Below are positions 13,891-27,310 of a stretch of DNA of 64,000 bases, piece by piece. The notes beneath the pieces are model-generated. The model was not told the origin of the DNA and did not search any database. It worked only from the letters and a program-made list of their open reading frames with translations. The number at the start of each line of letters is the position of its first letter. The first letter of the stretch is position 1. The stretch spans positions 248,001 to 312,000 of the forward strand of contig VICG01000011.1 of NCBI GenBank assembly GCA_008692225.1, in the 5' to 3' direction. The position numbers and the translations under genes are program-made. This DNA is from Monilinia fructicola (lineage: Eukaryota; Ascomycota; Leotiomycetes; Helotiales; Sclerotiniaceae).

Positions 13891-14394
13891 TTCTAGTATT
13901 AAGAATTTTAATCTTAATTTTAATAATTCACCTATATATATAGAATTTTATTTGATATATAAGTTTAACCTTAATAATATTTTTCCAAAACTTAATAATA
14001 TTTTATTAAATTTGAAGATTTTTTATATAAATCTTAATAACCCTTAAAGTTTTTATTTTCTATTTTTTTTCTTTCCTTTTCTTTCTTTTCTTTCAAATAT
14101 CTATATTTATTTTAAAGTTTTTTGCTTTTAATTATTTAAATCTTAAACTTTAATTTATTAGTAATTAAATATCTTAATATATTGCTTTTATTTTAAATAA
14201 AACAAAAAAGGTAATAAACCAAATTAATTATACTCCTATATACAAAATATTATATCAAACTATTTTTAATTTACCTTTTAATTTTGTAGTTTAATATATT
14301 TCTATACTTTTAAACAAGTTTTAATATAGCTTTTAGTTTATTTATTAAATAAAAATAAATAATACTATTATTATTATTACCGAACGAATCTATT

Positions 14395-14571
14395 TCTTTA
14401 TAACTTATAAATTTTCTATTATGTTTAATTTTATCAATATATTTTTTAGATTTCAATAAAAATATCAATTAGAAAATTTCAAAATAAAATCTATAAAACT
14501 TACTTAGCTTTTATTTTATTTTATAATAAATTTCAATAAATTTAAATACGATATTTATTAAACTGTTTAAT
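14395..14571 (+). mobile_element. T1-e: truncated T1 fragment
   Basis: The stretch from 'ttataacttataaattttct' to 'attaaactgttt' matches the internal part of T1-a around 12,870-13,045. It ends exactly where an R repeat begins, so the two are juxtaposed or R inserted next to or into T1. Confidence 0.5.
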
Positions 14572-16072
14572 ACTTAGTGGCGCAATTGAATATATTTAAC
14601 ACTATATTAAAACGTTCTTAAAATGGTTTTAAGCTATTTTAGTATTCTAAGATAATATCAAGCTAATTTAAGCTAATCTTAAAATAGCTTAAATCGATAA
14701 AATATATTAATATATTTTAAGATATCTTGAAATAGCTTAATATAATTTAATAATTGAAGATTATGTTAAAAACCGTATTAAGATTATATTAATACCGTAT
14801 TAAAATCATAATTTAATTAATTATACTCGGGCGGGTTTTAAAAGAGGCATACGCTAAAATATAACTTATAATTATTCAGCGAAACCTTTATATAATTTTA
14901 TAAAATTTATAAATATTATAGATTTAGTATTTTTATACTTAATATAAAGGTTTTGTATTATAAAACCTAATATTAAATGAATAATAGTATAATAAAATGT
15001 ATGAATATTGGAAATTTAATGAAAAAATTAGAGATTTATATTAATATTGAATAGTTTAACGAATATTATAATTAAACCTTATCAAACTTTGTTAAATAAT
15101 AAAAGAAAAGCTAAATTTTAAATATCTTATTTTAGAATTTGAATATCTTTATTAATGTTTAAAATATAAATTAATAAAGTTGAAAATATAGGAAAATTTA
15201 CAGGTTTCGAAGGGGTAAATTCGCTTATTTGGATTATAGAAGCATATTTTTTTGTTAAAAATTTGAATTTTTCCACCTTTTTATATCAATATATATATTA
15301 ATATAATAAATAATATTAAATTTTAAAATCATATCTAATAAAACTTCAAAGCTTATATTATTTTTTTATAATTTTAACTTTTAATATTTTATATATTTTG
15401 AATTTAAAATTAATAAATTAATAAATACTAAAATTTTCTAAAATCACTAACTTTATAATATTAATATTCTTTTAAAAATAATTTTTATAATATAAAAACT
15501 TCATAGGAAGATCTTAAAATACTTAAATCTAATACATATATAAGTTATATTAAATTATATTAAGATTTCGTTGAATAATTATAAGTTTTATATTCGCCTA
15601 TGCCTCTTTTAAAACGCGCCCGAGTAATAATATATAGGAATTTAAAAATTTAACTATCAAATCATTATTAGTTATTTAGTTGAGTGGTTAGATTGATTTG
15701 TTCGAGAAAAAAAGTAACGAAAATAATAATATTATTAATAATACTTTTTTTAATTTTTTTGGAAAAAAAAGTGGAGAAAATCCACTTTTAAAACTTTTTT
15801 TCTTTAAGATATTTTAAGATATCTTAATACTATCTTAAAACGGTTAATGAGTTATTGCGACAATGCTGATTTAATACTATTTTAAGATTAGCTTAAAATT
15901 AGCTTAAAATAGTATTAATACCAATTCAAGTAGGTTTTAACTACGTTTTAAGCTATTTTAAGTTATTTTAAATTATATTGAATTATGTTAAACTATTTTA
16001 AAATATTCTTAATTGATATTAAGAATATTTTAACATTATCTCAAACATTATTAAAAAAGCCATAATGTATTA
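14572..16072 (+). repeat. R repeat, full length, split by T1-b
   Basis: The left terminus 'acttagtggcgcaattgaa' is at the start, the interruption by T1-b lies at 14,826-15,624, and the right end is near 'aaaaaagccataatgtatt'. Without T1-b the copy is about 0.7 kb and collinear with 22,010-22,722. The outer ends (AATACTTAGTGGC, and AATACATTATGGC on the other strand) are similar enough to suggest weak terminal inverted repeats. Both halves contain the same 'aagctaatcttaaaatag' block in opposite orientations, so the repeat can fold back on itself. No coding potential. Confidence 0.7.
14826..15624 (-). mobile_element. T1-b: 799-bp TIR element nested in R
   Basis: The termini CTCGGGCGGGTTTTAAAAGA and, on the other strand, CTCGGGCGCGTTTTAAAAGA are flanked by TA. 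The interior is inverted relative to T1-a and T1-c: the 'cactaactttataatatta' block here is the reverse complement of the block near 12,635. The unoccupied equivalent site in the R copy at 22,270 ('aattattataatatat') confirms a clean insertion. Confidence 0.8.
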
Positions 16073-16349
16073 ATAAAACTCTTGAATTCTTTTGGGAAAT
16101 TCTTGCTTATTTTTAGACTTTATTATATTATTATTTCTATAATATATAAACTCTCACAATATAAAACTTTTTTAACAAATAGTGAACTATAGAACTTATA
16201 GTATCTATTTATAGATTGTATAAAATTATCTCAAATTTCAATTAAATAATTATAAGTTTTCTATCCTTATATACCTTTTCTAAACTCTACTTAAAGTTAT
16301 TATTTTTTATAATTATTTAAATAATAGTATAATTATAATATTTTTTATA

Positions 16350-17145
16350 CTTAGGCACGTTTTAAAAGAGGTATAAGTGAATATAAAACTTACAATTATT
16401 TAACGAAATTTTTATAAATTTTTATATAATTTATATATATATTAGATTTAGTATTTTAACATCTTTCTATTAAGTTTTCATATTATAAAAATTATTTTTA
16501 AAAGAATAATAATATTATAAAGTTAGTGATTTTAGAAATCTTTAGAATTTATTAATATATTAATTTAAAACTCAATAATATATAAATTTTAAAAAATAAA
16601 ATTATAGAAAAATAATATAAGCTTTGAAGTTTTATTGAATATTTTTAAAACTTAATATTATTTATTATATTAATATATATATTGATATAAAAAATAAAAA
16701 ATTTAAATTTCTAACGAAAAAATATGCTTATATAATCCAAATAAGCGAATTTACCCCTTTAAAAAATCGTAACTTTTCCTATATTTTTTAACTTTATTAA
16801 TATATATTTTAAGTATTAATAAAGATATTAAAATTTTTGAAATAAGCTATTGAGAATTTAGCTTTTATTTTATTATTTAATAGAATTTGATAAGTTCAAT
16901 TATAATATTCGTTAAATTATTCAATATTTATATAGACCTCTGATTTTTTAATAAATTTTCAATATTTATACATTTTATTATATTTATTATTCATTTGACA
17001 TTAGATTATATAATATAAAAGTTTTATAGCAAGTATAAAAATACTAAATTTATAATAACTGTAAATTTTATAAAATTATATTAAGGTTCCATTAAATAAT
17101 TATAAGTTATATTTTTGCGTATGCCCCTTTTAAAACCCGCTCGAG
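16350..17145 (+). mobile_element. T1-c: 796-bp TIR element
   Basis: The left end CTTAGGCACGTTTTAAAAGA and the right end, read on the other strand as CTCGAGCGGGTTTTAAAAGG, are flanked by TA at 16,348-49 and 17,146-47. The interior is collinear with T1-a ('gtattttaacatctttctat', 'aataagcgaatttacccct'). Several terminal differences from T1-a and T1-b are C-to-T or G-to-A changes, as expected from RIP. Confidence 0.8.
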
Positions 17146-17305
17146 TAATTTAATTAAAGATGTCTAAAAAAGCAATATAAATATTTTATATTACATATAA
17201 TATTAAAGCAAATATAAAATAAATTAATTCATTTAATCTTGGATTAATACAAAACTATAAATTACTATAGGTAATATATATTCATAATTCTTTGAAATAG
17301 CATTA

Positions 17306-18088
17306 AATCGCTTACCCTATTTTTAACCACCCTCCTATTTAGCTAGTATTTTATACAAAAAATGGTTATTTTAACATATTAATAATTCTAAAAAAAAAAT
17401 ATATATTCTCTAAATTTCAATTGAAGCTTTTATATATAATTATTAATAAAATTTAAAAGTCCTAAATGTTTACAATTGTTTTATAAAAAATAATAGAAGA
17501 TTATAAAAAAATTAAAATCAAAAATGTCCAATTTATATATAAGTATAAATCCAATATAAAATTACAATTTTTTAAAAAAAGTTTTATTTATTTAATAAAA
17601 ATAGCTAAAAATGATCTAAAGAATTTTAAAGATAATTTGAATGAATCTATTATTTTAATGATATATTATTATTTGTGATAAATGTTTAATATAGGTTTTT
17701 AAATTTTGATAATATAATTTTAGGTAAAAAAATTTCTAATTTCAATTTATTTAATAATCTTAAATTATTATATATATTTTAAATAATTTATTTACTATAT
17801 ATCAATCAATAGATCTTAAAAAATTTATAAACTCTTTTTAAGTATTTTTATATAGAAATTATAAATATTTTTTCTAAAGTTTCAATTAAGTATATAATTT
17901 TTATATAAAACTCAAAACCGAAAATTCTGACTTTTTATAATCTTTTATTATTCTTTATAAAAAAAATTGTAAAAATTTGAAAAACATATATTTATTTTTT
18001 ATAAAATTATTAATATGTTAAAATAGCTATTTTTAGTATGAAATATTAACTAAACAAGGATGGTAGTCAAAAAATAAAGTAGATGATT
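17306..18088. mobile_element. T3: 783-bp foldback element with long inverted arms
   Basis: The left arm starts AATCGCTTACCCTATTTTTA and the right arm, read on the other strand, starts AATCATCTACTTTATTTTTT. The arms stay alignable for more than 300 bp (shared blocks 'attttaacatattaataat' and 'tataaaaaataatagaagat'). TA flanks both ends (17,304-05 and 18,089-90). Right-half copies occur at 12,063 and 28,130. No reading frame. This is a foldback or MITE-like element whose superfamily I cannot tell. Confidence 0.7.
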
Positions 18089-18089
18089 T

Positions 18090-18809
18090 ATATCTTTGAT
18101 TATATGAATCAATATTAGAATTAATTTAGTCTTATAATTCTTAAAAACAAATTTTTAAAAAAATCTTTTAAACATAAATATCCTAGCAGGATAAAAATAA
18201 TTTTAGCTTCTCAATTTTAACCAATTCTAATTTTTAAAAAATAAAAAATCAATCTTATAAATAAGTTTTTCATTTTAAGTTTATTAAAAAAGCTTGTTTC
18301 AAATATTATATATTTATTATCTTTTTCTATTATGAAGAAATTATTAATATAATAATAGAAAATTCTAATTTTTTTTATAGAAATAAATATAATTATTAAT
18401 TTTCATAAAAATAGAATCTAATTTAAAAAAAGTAGTATATCCTAATATTTGTTATTATTAATATAAGTATTATATTTGTTTTAAAACTATAAAAAGTTAT
18501 TATTAATTAATTAACCTAGATAAGTTCGTTAGGATTATATCTTGATTAATTATAAGTTATAATATTTCGTTTTTAATAGAATAATAATTTAATATATACA
18601 CTTTAAAAAATTTACTAATATTCTTAAAAACGCCATTTTTTAAAAATTTTAAAAAAATTTAAAAAAATTGAGAAATATTAGAAACAATTAAAAAAAAGTA
18701 AAAAAACCTAAAAGATATTAAAAAAGGCTTGTCAAAAGTTAAATATAATAGATTTTTTTTATATTATAATATTAAATCTATCGGAACTAAAAATTTAATT
18801 ATTTTTCAA
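18090..18809. other. AT-rich gene-free sequence
   Basis: Very AT-rich, no protein-like frame, and no repeat link that I could recognise. Confidence 0.5.
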
Positions 18810-19097
<288 letters not shown>

Positions 19098-19187
19098 TTA
19101 AGAAAGAAATCATTTTTAAAATCCAACCTCTTATTATTTATTTTTATTATTTATTATTTATTATTTAAATAATAAATAAGGCCTATA

Positions 19188-19420
19188 TGAAATAGCTTGA
19201 AATGAAATGGCCGAAATGGAATGGCCAAAATGCTAAAATGGGCCGAATGGGCGAAATGGAATAGGCTGAAATGGAATAGGCCGAAATGGAATGGGCTGAA
19301 ATGCAATAGGCGAAATGGAAATGGCCGAAATGGTCTGAAAATAGTCTACCTTTCGAAATGGCCTACCTTTTGCAAATGGCCGGAATAATTTAGCTCCGAA
19401 GCAAAACGGAATGTTCGGCA
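19188..19420 (-). repeat. GGAATGGCCGAAAT-type minisatellite
   Basis: Imperfect tandem units of about 12-16 bp around 'ggccgaaatggaat', GC-richer than the surroundings. Read on the minus strand it gives an open 62-codon frame of PIPF-like repeats, which is a by-product of the repeat and not a gene. A decayed relative lies at 27,345-27,500, inside T4, and one unit in inverse orientation occurs near 5,690. Confidence 0.75.
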
Positions 19421-20038
19421 TTAAAAATTAAGGTTTTCTGCTTACTAATGTTCGACCAATTAAAATTTTCGCTGTTTACTTATGACCAATCACATAAGCC
19501 GCTAAGGATTTAAGGTTTATGTTTTTGCATTTTTAACCTTTTATAGTACAGGTATAATAATCACATGACACAACAAATTGATGAAACTAAGATTCTTCGA
19601 ATCCATAATTTATTTATATTATAAAAGTTCATTAAATTAAAAAATCTTTTAGATAAATATTTCTAAAAAAATATTAGATTATTATAGAATAATAAGAAAG
19701 TAAATAATTATTAAAAAAAGTATTTTTATATTATAGTATTTAATTTTGTTAAAATTTATTATTTAATTATTTTTTAAATGATTTATTATATAATAAAAAT
19801 TGATTAAATCGAGAACTCTTTAAAATATACATTATTATATTAAAAAAACAATTAATTATTCAATATTAAAGACGTAAGATTATTATTATAAAATATAATA
19901 TTTTATAGAAATTATATTTCATTTTTAATTATTATATTATCAAATTTCATTATAATTATATAATATATATTAAAGTAATATAATTATAAAATTATTAAAA
20001 AAATATTTCGAAAAAAAGATGAATTATTATATTTTATA

Positions 20039-20197
20039 CGGTGAATTACTCTCATACTATGAAAAATCGAAAAAATTATTTTCATGCTATAAAAATCAAA
20101 GTGATTTTATTATAATACTATATAGATTTTAGCTTTTTGAAATAGAATCTAATTTAGAATTTATTTTAAAACTATAGAATCTACGGTTTTATAATAG
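20039..20197. mobile_element. T4 inverted-repeat element, left part
   Basis: The left end reads CGGTGAATTACTCTCATACT. Its inverted counterpart lies more than 7 kb away at 27,585-27,732, because a LINE-like element has inserted in between. Rejoined at the duplicated target site, T4 would be about 580 bp (20,039-20,197 plus 27,311-27,732) with arms of about 130 bp and TA on both flanks. The arms share 'tagaatctaatttagaattt'. Confidence 0.65.
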
Positions 20198-23100
20198 TAG
20201 TAGTAGTAGTAGTATTTATTTTTATCCATCGGATAGGCTAAAGGCCTCCCTAAAACCTCTTTAGGGGTATAGGGATATATTAAACTATGAAATTAAACTA
20301 AAAGTAACCATAAAAAGCAATTTATATATAAAAAGTATAATATTTAATTTATTACCTTTTTTTCATTTTATTTAGAATAAAAGTATAATATTAATAATAT
20401 TTAATTATCAATAAATTATAATGTAAAACTTAAAGTTTATAAACAAAACCTTTAAAATAAGTATAAAACGCAAACAAAAGAAATTATAAACAATATATTA
20501 AAAAAAAAAAAAGTAAAAGTAAAAAAAACTAGTAAATAAAAAAAATAAAAACTTAAAAATTATTATAAAAAATAAAATGCACATTAAAGTTTAGTAAAAT
20601 ATTACTAAGGTTTATAAAGATATTATTAAAGTTTATAAAGATATTACTAAGGTTAAGTTTATGTACATTAAATATATATTAAAGGTTACCAAAACTAAAA
20701 CTCAAATCTTTAACATTAAAACTAAAATCATTAAAATTAAAACTTCTATATATTAAAACAAAATCCTATAATATAAAAAGAATAAGATTAAAAAAATTTA
20801 ATATATATTAAAATAAAGTTAGGGTTATTAGAATTAGAGGTTTACTGAAAACAAAATAAGCTTTATTAAAGATAAATGCTAAAGTAAAATTTAATAAGAT
20901 TTAGAAAGTTTGTAAACTTTATTAATTTAGAGAAAAATTGTATTAGGTATTTAAAATTTTCTTAAAATATACTTAAAGGGATTTAAGGTTATATTAACTA
21001 ATTACTAAATTATTAAAACATTTTCGAATAATATATTAAATATAAAAAAATTTAAGTATATCATAAAAGCATTTTAGATTAATATTTTTATATTTAAATT
21101 TAGAGTAATATTAAGTAAAATTTTTATATATAAAATGGATAATCAATATTTTATAAAATTAGGTTTAAAAAAGATTTAGTTTTAAAATGGATTTTATTTT
21201 ATATAAAAGCTTTTATTTAAAATAGTTTAAAAATAATTTTATTTTATGTTTAAACTATTAAATTTGTTATACAATTAAGCAAAAATCTTTAAGAAATATA
21301 TCTATTCTATTAATTATAAATGTTAAGAATAAACTTAAATTTTAAATAAACTTTAATATTTTTTTATTTATAAAGTAATCTATTATTTTATTTTTTTTAA
21401 TTCTTATATATTTTAATGATTATTTAATGCTAATATTATGAACTTATATTGTATTCTAATATTTGTAGAAGACTTATTATAAAGAATCTGATATGTTAGT
21501 TTATAAATGTTATATTACTAAAATATTGCTTATATATAATTGAAGTTATTATAAATTAATGTTTAATAATATTTTATTTATATATTAAAGTCTTTTTTAA
21601 GCTTTTATAACCTTTATATTGAAAATATATAATATAAAATTAATTAATTTATATCCGGAGTTTATTTATATGCTATTTTAATAAATTATATAGTTATATC
21701 CTATATATTTTATAATTTTTAATATATTACTTCAAATTATTTAAGAATATAATAATATTTGTTAAGGAAAGTAAATTTTATCAGGTTTTAAAGATTACTA
21801 TAGCAATTTTCTTATTAATCCTCTTTATTAGATCTATTTAACAATTTCATATAAAATGTAGCGATTAAAGGATTAATTTAAGAACTATTAGGAATATATA
21901 CGTTAGATACTGAATCTTAATTTTAAGTGTTTGCTATAAGCCCGCTTTACAACCTTTAATAATCATTAATATTAAAATTTGGTGAATTAATAAATACAGT
22001 ATATTAATTACTTAGTGGCGCAACTGAATATATTTAACACTATATTCAAACGTTCTCAAAATGGTTTTAAGATATTTCAATATTTTAAGATAATATTAAG
22101 CTAATTTAAGCTAATCTTAAAATAGATTAAATTGATAAAATATATTAGGATATCTTAAAATATATTAGGATATCTTAAAATAGCTTAAAATAATTTAATA
22201 ATTGAAGATTATATTAAAACCGTATTAAGATTATCTTAACACCGTATTGAAAGTATAGTATAATTAATTAATTATTATAATATATAAAAATTTAAAAGTT
22301 TTAATTATCAAATTATTATTAGTTATTTAGCCAAGTGGTTAAAATGATCTGTTTACAGCAAAAAAAAATAATAAGAATAATAATAATAATAATAATAATA
22401 TTAATAATAATATTTTTTTACTTTTTTTTAAAAAAAGTGGGGCAACTTCACTTTTAAAGCTTTATTTTTTAAGCTTTCTTAAAATATCTCAACACTATCT
22501 TAAAACGGTTAGTGAGTTATTGCGACAATGCCGATTTAATACTATTTTGAGATTAGCTTAAAATAGTGTTAATATCGATTCGAATAGGTTTTAACTATGA
22601 TTTAAGCTATTTTAAGCTATTTTGAATTATATTAAATCATTTTAAGCTATTTTAAAACGTTTTTAATTTAAATTAAGAATATTTTAATATGATCTTAAAC
22701 ATTATTAAAAGAGCTATAAAGTATTTATATTTATAATATAAAACAAAATTTAACTTTTTTAAATATAGCTTTTATAAAAGGTAATTTAGCGTTATAGAAA
22801 AGGGTAATATTAGAAGTAGTTTTCTAAACTAACAAAACTCTATAGAATACTAAAGCAAATGCTTTATTAAACAAATTTATATATTATTTAAATTATATAT
22901 TAATAATCAAGCTTTAATTAAATCAAAGAAATCTAAAAGGTTTTATATATTCTATATACTAAGTTTCTATATTATAAATTAAAAAAGAAATAATATAAGT
23001 AATAATAGCTTTTTTAAAATACTAAAACTAATAAATTATTTATTGTTTTTATTAAGTTTTTAATATAATATAAAACGAAATAGACCTATATAACCTGTTC

Positions 23101-26100
23101 TTTTACATATCTCTAAAAGATTATTTTTTTTATTAAATTATATTCCAAACTAATATAATATAAATTATTTGCCCTTTTTTAGTATTATTATAATAGGATT
23201 AATAATAAATTTATTGTTTACTTTGTATAATAATATTTAAATATTTTATTTCCTGGTAAGATAAATTATCTCTAGCTTTTTTAAAACAAAAAGCAATTTT
23301 ATTTTAATTGTTCCAATATATAATATTTTTAATTTTCTAAAAGAAAATATGAATATTAATAATTAATAATATTAAAGCTGTAAATAGATATATATTATTT
23401 ATATATCCAAATTAACAAATAATGTTCTAGGATAGTAATTTAACTAAATATAATATATATAGTATAAATAATAATAATAAACCTTAGGAAATATTATAAA
23501 TTATTTAATAATTTAAAGTAATTAAATTCTTTAGGTATACTCTTATATATCTATTTATTAAAAATAAATTAATTAGTTTTAGAAATATTAAAAACTAGCC
23601 TTATACTGTTATTTAGATTAATAAATGCTTTTTAAAAAGTATATTAAAGGCCCCTTAAATATTTAGTATAATCATTATAATTTTAAGCCTTATATTATAA
23701 TTGTTTTTATATTATATATAAAATTAATTATTAGATTTATAACAAATCTTTTAAGAAAAGCTTTACTATATTATAAACTAAAAATTTTTAATATAAAAAT
23801 AATTTAGATTAAATATTTAATAATAATTTTATTTGAAGCTTTTGAAAATATATAGAATAAATATAATAAAATGCTAAAAGCGGATAAAGATTTTATTAAC
23901 TTTGTTAATTTTAGGGAATATAATTATCTCAGTTAACTTTTATATTTATAGAAAAAATTCGAGGTTAAAAACATTTGTTATACAAGCTATAAAATATATG
24001 TTTAATTAAACCTTAGTAAGCTTTAAATAATTAAATTGTAATTCAATTAGTTTTTAATAAGATATTAAAAATATTAATAATATTTCTTTTAATCTTTTTT
24101 AAAGATATTAAAATAAATTAAAGGAGTATACTAAAACTTTGTTAATTTATTAATAGATTATAATTTAGATTATTAATTATATTAAATTTGTTTAAAATTT
24201 TAAATTGTAATATTTTAAATTTGATTATTGTATTTTCGATTATAATTTTATTAACTATTAAAGGGGAAATCTTAAGATTATAATTTAATTTGTATTAATT
24301 AATAATTTAGTATAGATCTTTGTTGTTTTTAATTTTATTAATTATATTTCTTTAATAGTTTTTTTTAGATTTATAAAAATTATATTATAAATTCTTTGGT
24401 TTTGAGGAATAATTGAATCTTGGTTATATATTTGGTTATAAAATGAGTTTAATATATTATCTTATATTTTAGGGTTTATTATAATGCAAAATGTTTTATA
24501 TCCCTATTTAATTTATTAATTATATATATATATAAAATCGAAGATAATAGTAAGTTAAGCAATAAAGGTTTTAATATTGTTTTAATCCTAAAGATTATTT
24601 AGGTTTAAGAAATTCAATAATACTAATATATATAAAGATTCAAAAACTTTTTCAAATTACTTTTAATAACCCTAAAATAATATTAATTAAATATACAAGC
24701 ATTTTGGCTAAATAAAATTGTAATCTAAGTTTTATAATTTAATTTTATATATAAATCTTTATAGATATTAATAATTGCAAAAAGAATATTAAAAAATATA
24801 AAATTTAGAATATATCTAATAAAATAAATAAACTTTCTTAAAATGTTAATAAAATCTATTCTATTGTTTAATGTTTACTATATAATTTCCGTTTTTTAAT
24901 AGATAAGCAAAATGCTAGATTTAAACATATTATATCAAATATTAAAATTTTTTTTTATAAAGTATTTAAAAGGTAAAGAAAGATAAACAATATAATTAAT
25001 TACTTTGGGTATTATAAATTATTTATAGATATTAAAAATAATAATAGAATTAATATTAATTTAAAATAGATTTTTGTTATATATTAATTATTTTTATTAT
25101 ATATATAATCTAATGTTTTTTTAAATATAGATTATAACTTAGAGATAGAATTTTTCAATATTTTTAGGGGTTAAAAGTTTCCAAAAGTTGATTGGAGTAT
25201 AATAGTTATACCCTAGATGATTTTAAATACATATATTGATATATATTCAAAATTTTTAGATATATATAATATTTATTTTCTATATATATAAATATTATAA
25301 AAAAAGTTATATAAATAAAGCTTTCTTTATTAATATTAATTTAATTAATCTATAAATTTTAAGGCTAAACCTATTAAAAACAGTAAAAGTCACATTTCCG
25401 TTTATATTATTTTTAATATAGAGAAAGGATAAGAATAATTAATTTATTAATCTTTTTTTTTTATAAAAGTATTAGATTTGAGTTTCGGGGTTTCTATAGT
25501 AATTATAATCTTATAATTGTTTAATAGAATAATTGAATAAATCTTTTTATATACAATATTTTTAGCTTTGAAAAGCTTAATTATAGATATTTTAAAAAGT
25601 TAAACTAATTTTTTTATACATTATTATAATAAAATTGCATTTACACTTAAAACTAATTGTAGTTTTGTTTTGTGTAACTAAAATAACCTTTAAAACCATA
25701 AAAGCAAAAAACAAAAATATTAATCACTTTAAAAATAACTTTATTTATATATATAAACTTAATTAAATTTCTTTTTAATAGGCTTAATATACTTTTTGTT
25801 TATTTGTTTAAAAATAATAAAATAATTATTGTGATTTATAATAAAGAATTTGTAATAATTAGTATATTGTAATAAATTAATATAGTTAATATTAAAGGGT
25901 TTTTGATATTAATTTATTTATATATTATGATATATATATTTAATATAATAAATATATTTAATTAAATTATAATAATCTTAATAGTCTAAATTATAACAAT
26001 TAATAATAGTTTTTTTTGTAATTATTTTTAATAAATCGCTAATATCAAAAAATTTGAATATTTTAATAAATTTAATAAATAAAATAATCTATATTATTTT

Positions 26101-27295
26101 ATTAGTTTTAGGATTAATATTATATTTAAAGAATTTAATATTAATTAGCTTATATTATATTTAAACAATAATTTTCTTAAAGATAAAGTTAATATTTGTT
26201 TATATAATTTCTTTTATTAAATTATAAAATAAAATAAGTATATTGATAATAGTATAATTATACCAGATAATTGGAATATTAAATAAAATAATTTTTAATA
26301 TTCTTTTAGTAATTTTAATATTTTTCTAAATAAATAAAAAATTATAGATTGAAAGGTTGTTTAGTATAATTATTTAATTGGTAATAATAAATATATATAA
26401 AAGGATTAAGGCTAAAATAAAGTTATTAATTTATTTAAAAAGATTTTATTGGATTATAAAAAGATTTTAAACGGTTAAAAAAAGTTTAAAGCTTGTATTT
26501 AGCTAAAATATAGATATTTATAGTTAAGATCAATAAAGAAGTTATAGATTTAATAGATTTTGTAAATATAATTATAATGTATAAATTATAAAAATTAAAA
26601 CTAAAAGGAATATTATTAAATTTAGGATTGCCTTATATATTTTTGCTTTTAAAAACCTTATAAATTATAATTAAATTTTAAAAATAATTTTATTATATTT
26701 ACAAAAAATATTAATTTAAAAAAATAAAAGAAAATGTTTTTAAAGTATTAATTATAAAAACAAATAAATATAAAAGTTATTGTATTAATTTTTACAAATA
26801 TTAAGGTAAAAAGAAAGTTAATAATTTTTTAGAAGATTTTAAAAGCGATCTTATATTTTATAAATATATTATTATATATAGTTATAAAAGTATCAATTAT
26901 AAATGCAAATTTTATAATAATATTATAAAGTTGCTTTTAATTATATTTAAATACTACAAAATAGCTACTGATAGTATTTATAATAAAGTTATTAATAAGC
27001 TAATTATTATTTAAATCAAAAAAGAAAAGAGATTAAGAATTTATTTTAAATCTTTTTTTATATATAATCTTTTTGCAATTTGTTATACAAAAATAAATAG
27101 CGATTAAAATTCTGATAAGCTTATAAAATCAAAAGTTAAAAAAGATTATATAAAAGTATTTTTTTTTATTTAATATTATTATTTTATTGTAAGAATAATA
27201 TAATTAATATTATAAGGTAATTAAGGCTACAAATGAGCTGTATTTAAGGCAAAAGTACAAAGATACCGTTGTTTTGGATTGTTGTGTAGGCTTGT
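20198..27295 (-). mobile_element. L1: complete LINE-like retrotransposon, RIP-degraded
   Basis: The insertion is bounded by the perfect 15-bp direct repeat ACGGTTTTATAATAG at 20,183-20,197 and 27,296-27,310. That is a target-site duplication of the length LINEs make. On the minus strand the element ends in a conserved tract (20,220-20,280) followed by a short (CTA/TAC)n microsatellite tail at 20,198-20,215, a style known for fungal non-LTR elements. The 5' end on the minus strand lies at about 27,295. Removing the R insertion leaves about 6.4 kb, in the size range of Tad1-type LINEs. No reading frame survives: reverse transcriptase and gag-like regions are unrecognisable after RIP, so the family name rests on structure only. 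Copies L2 and L3 share its ends. Confidence 0.7.
22010..22722 (+). repeat. R repeat, best full-length copy, inside L1
   Basis: Left terminus 'acttagtggcgcaactgaa', right end near 'aaaagagctataaagtatt'; about 713 bp and uninterrupted. It is the reference copy for the R family here and supplies the empty sites for T1-b and, by homology, T1-a. It contains a 'taataataataa' tract in the middle and no reading frame. Since it lies within L1, this R copy inserted after L1, provided R is itself mobile. Confidence 0.7.
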
Positions 27296-27310
27296 ACGGT
27301 TTTATAATAG

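Noticed and set aside
19233..19421. 62-codon minus-strand frame with PIPFRP-like repeats
   Set aside because: It is the translation of the GGCCGAAATGGAAT minisatellite. No start context, family or conservation signal is visible.
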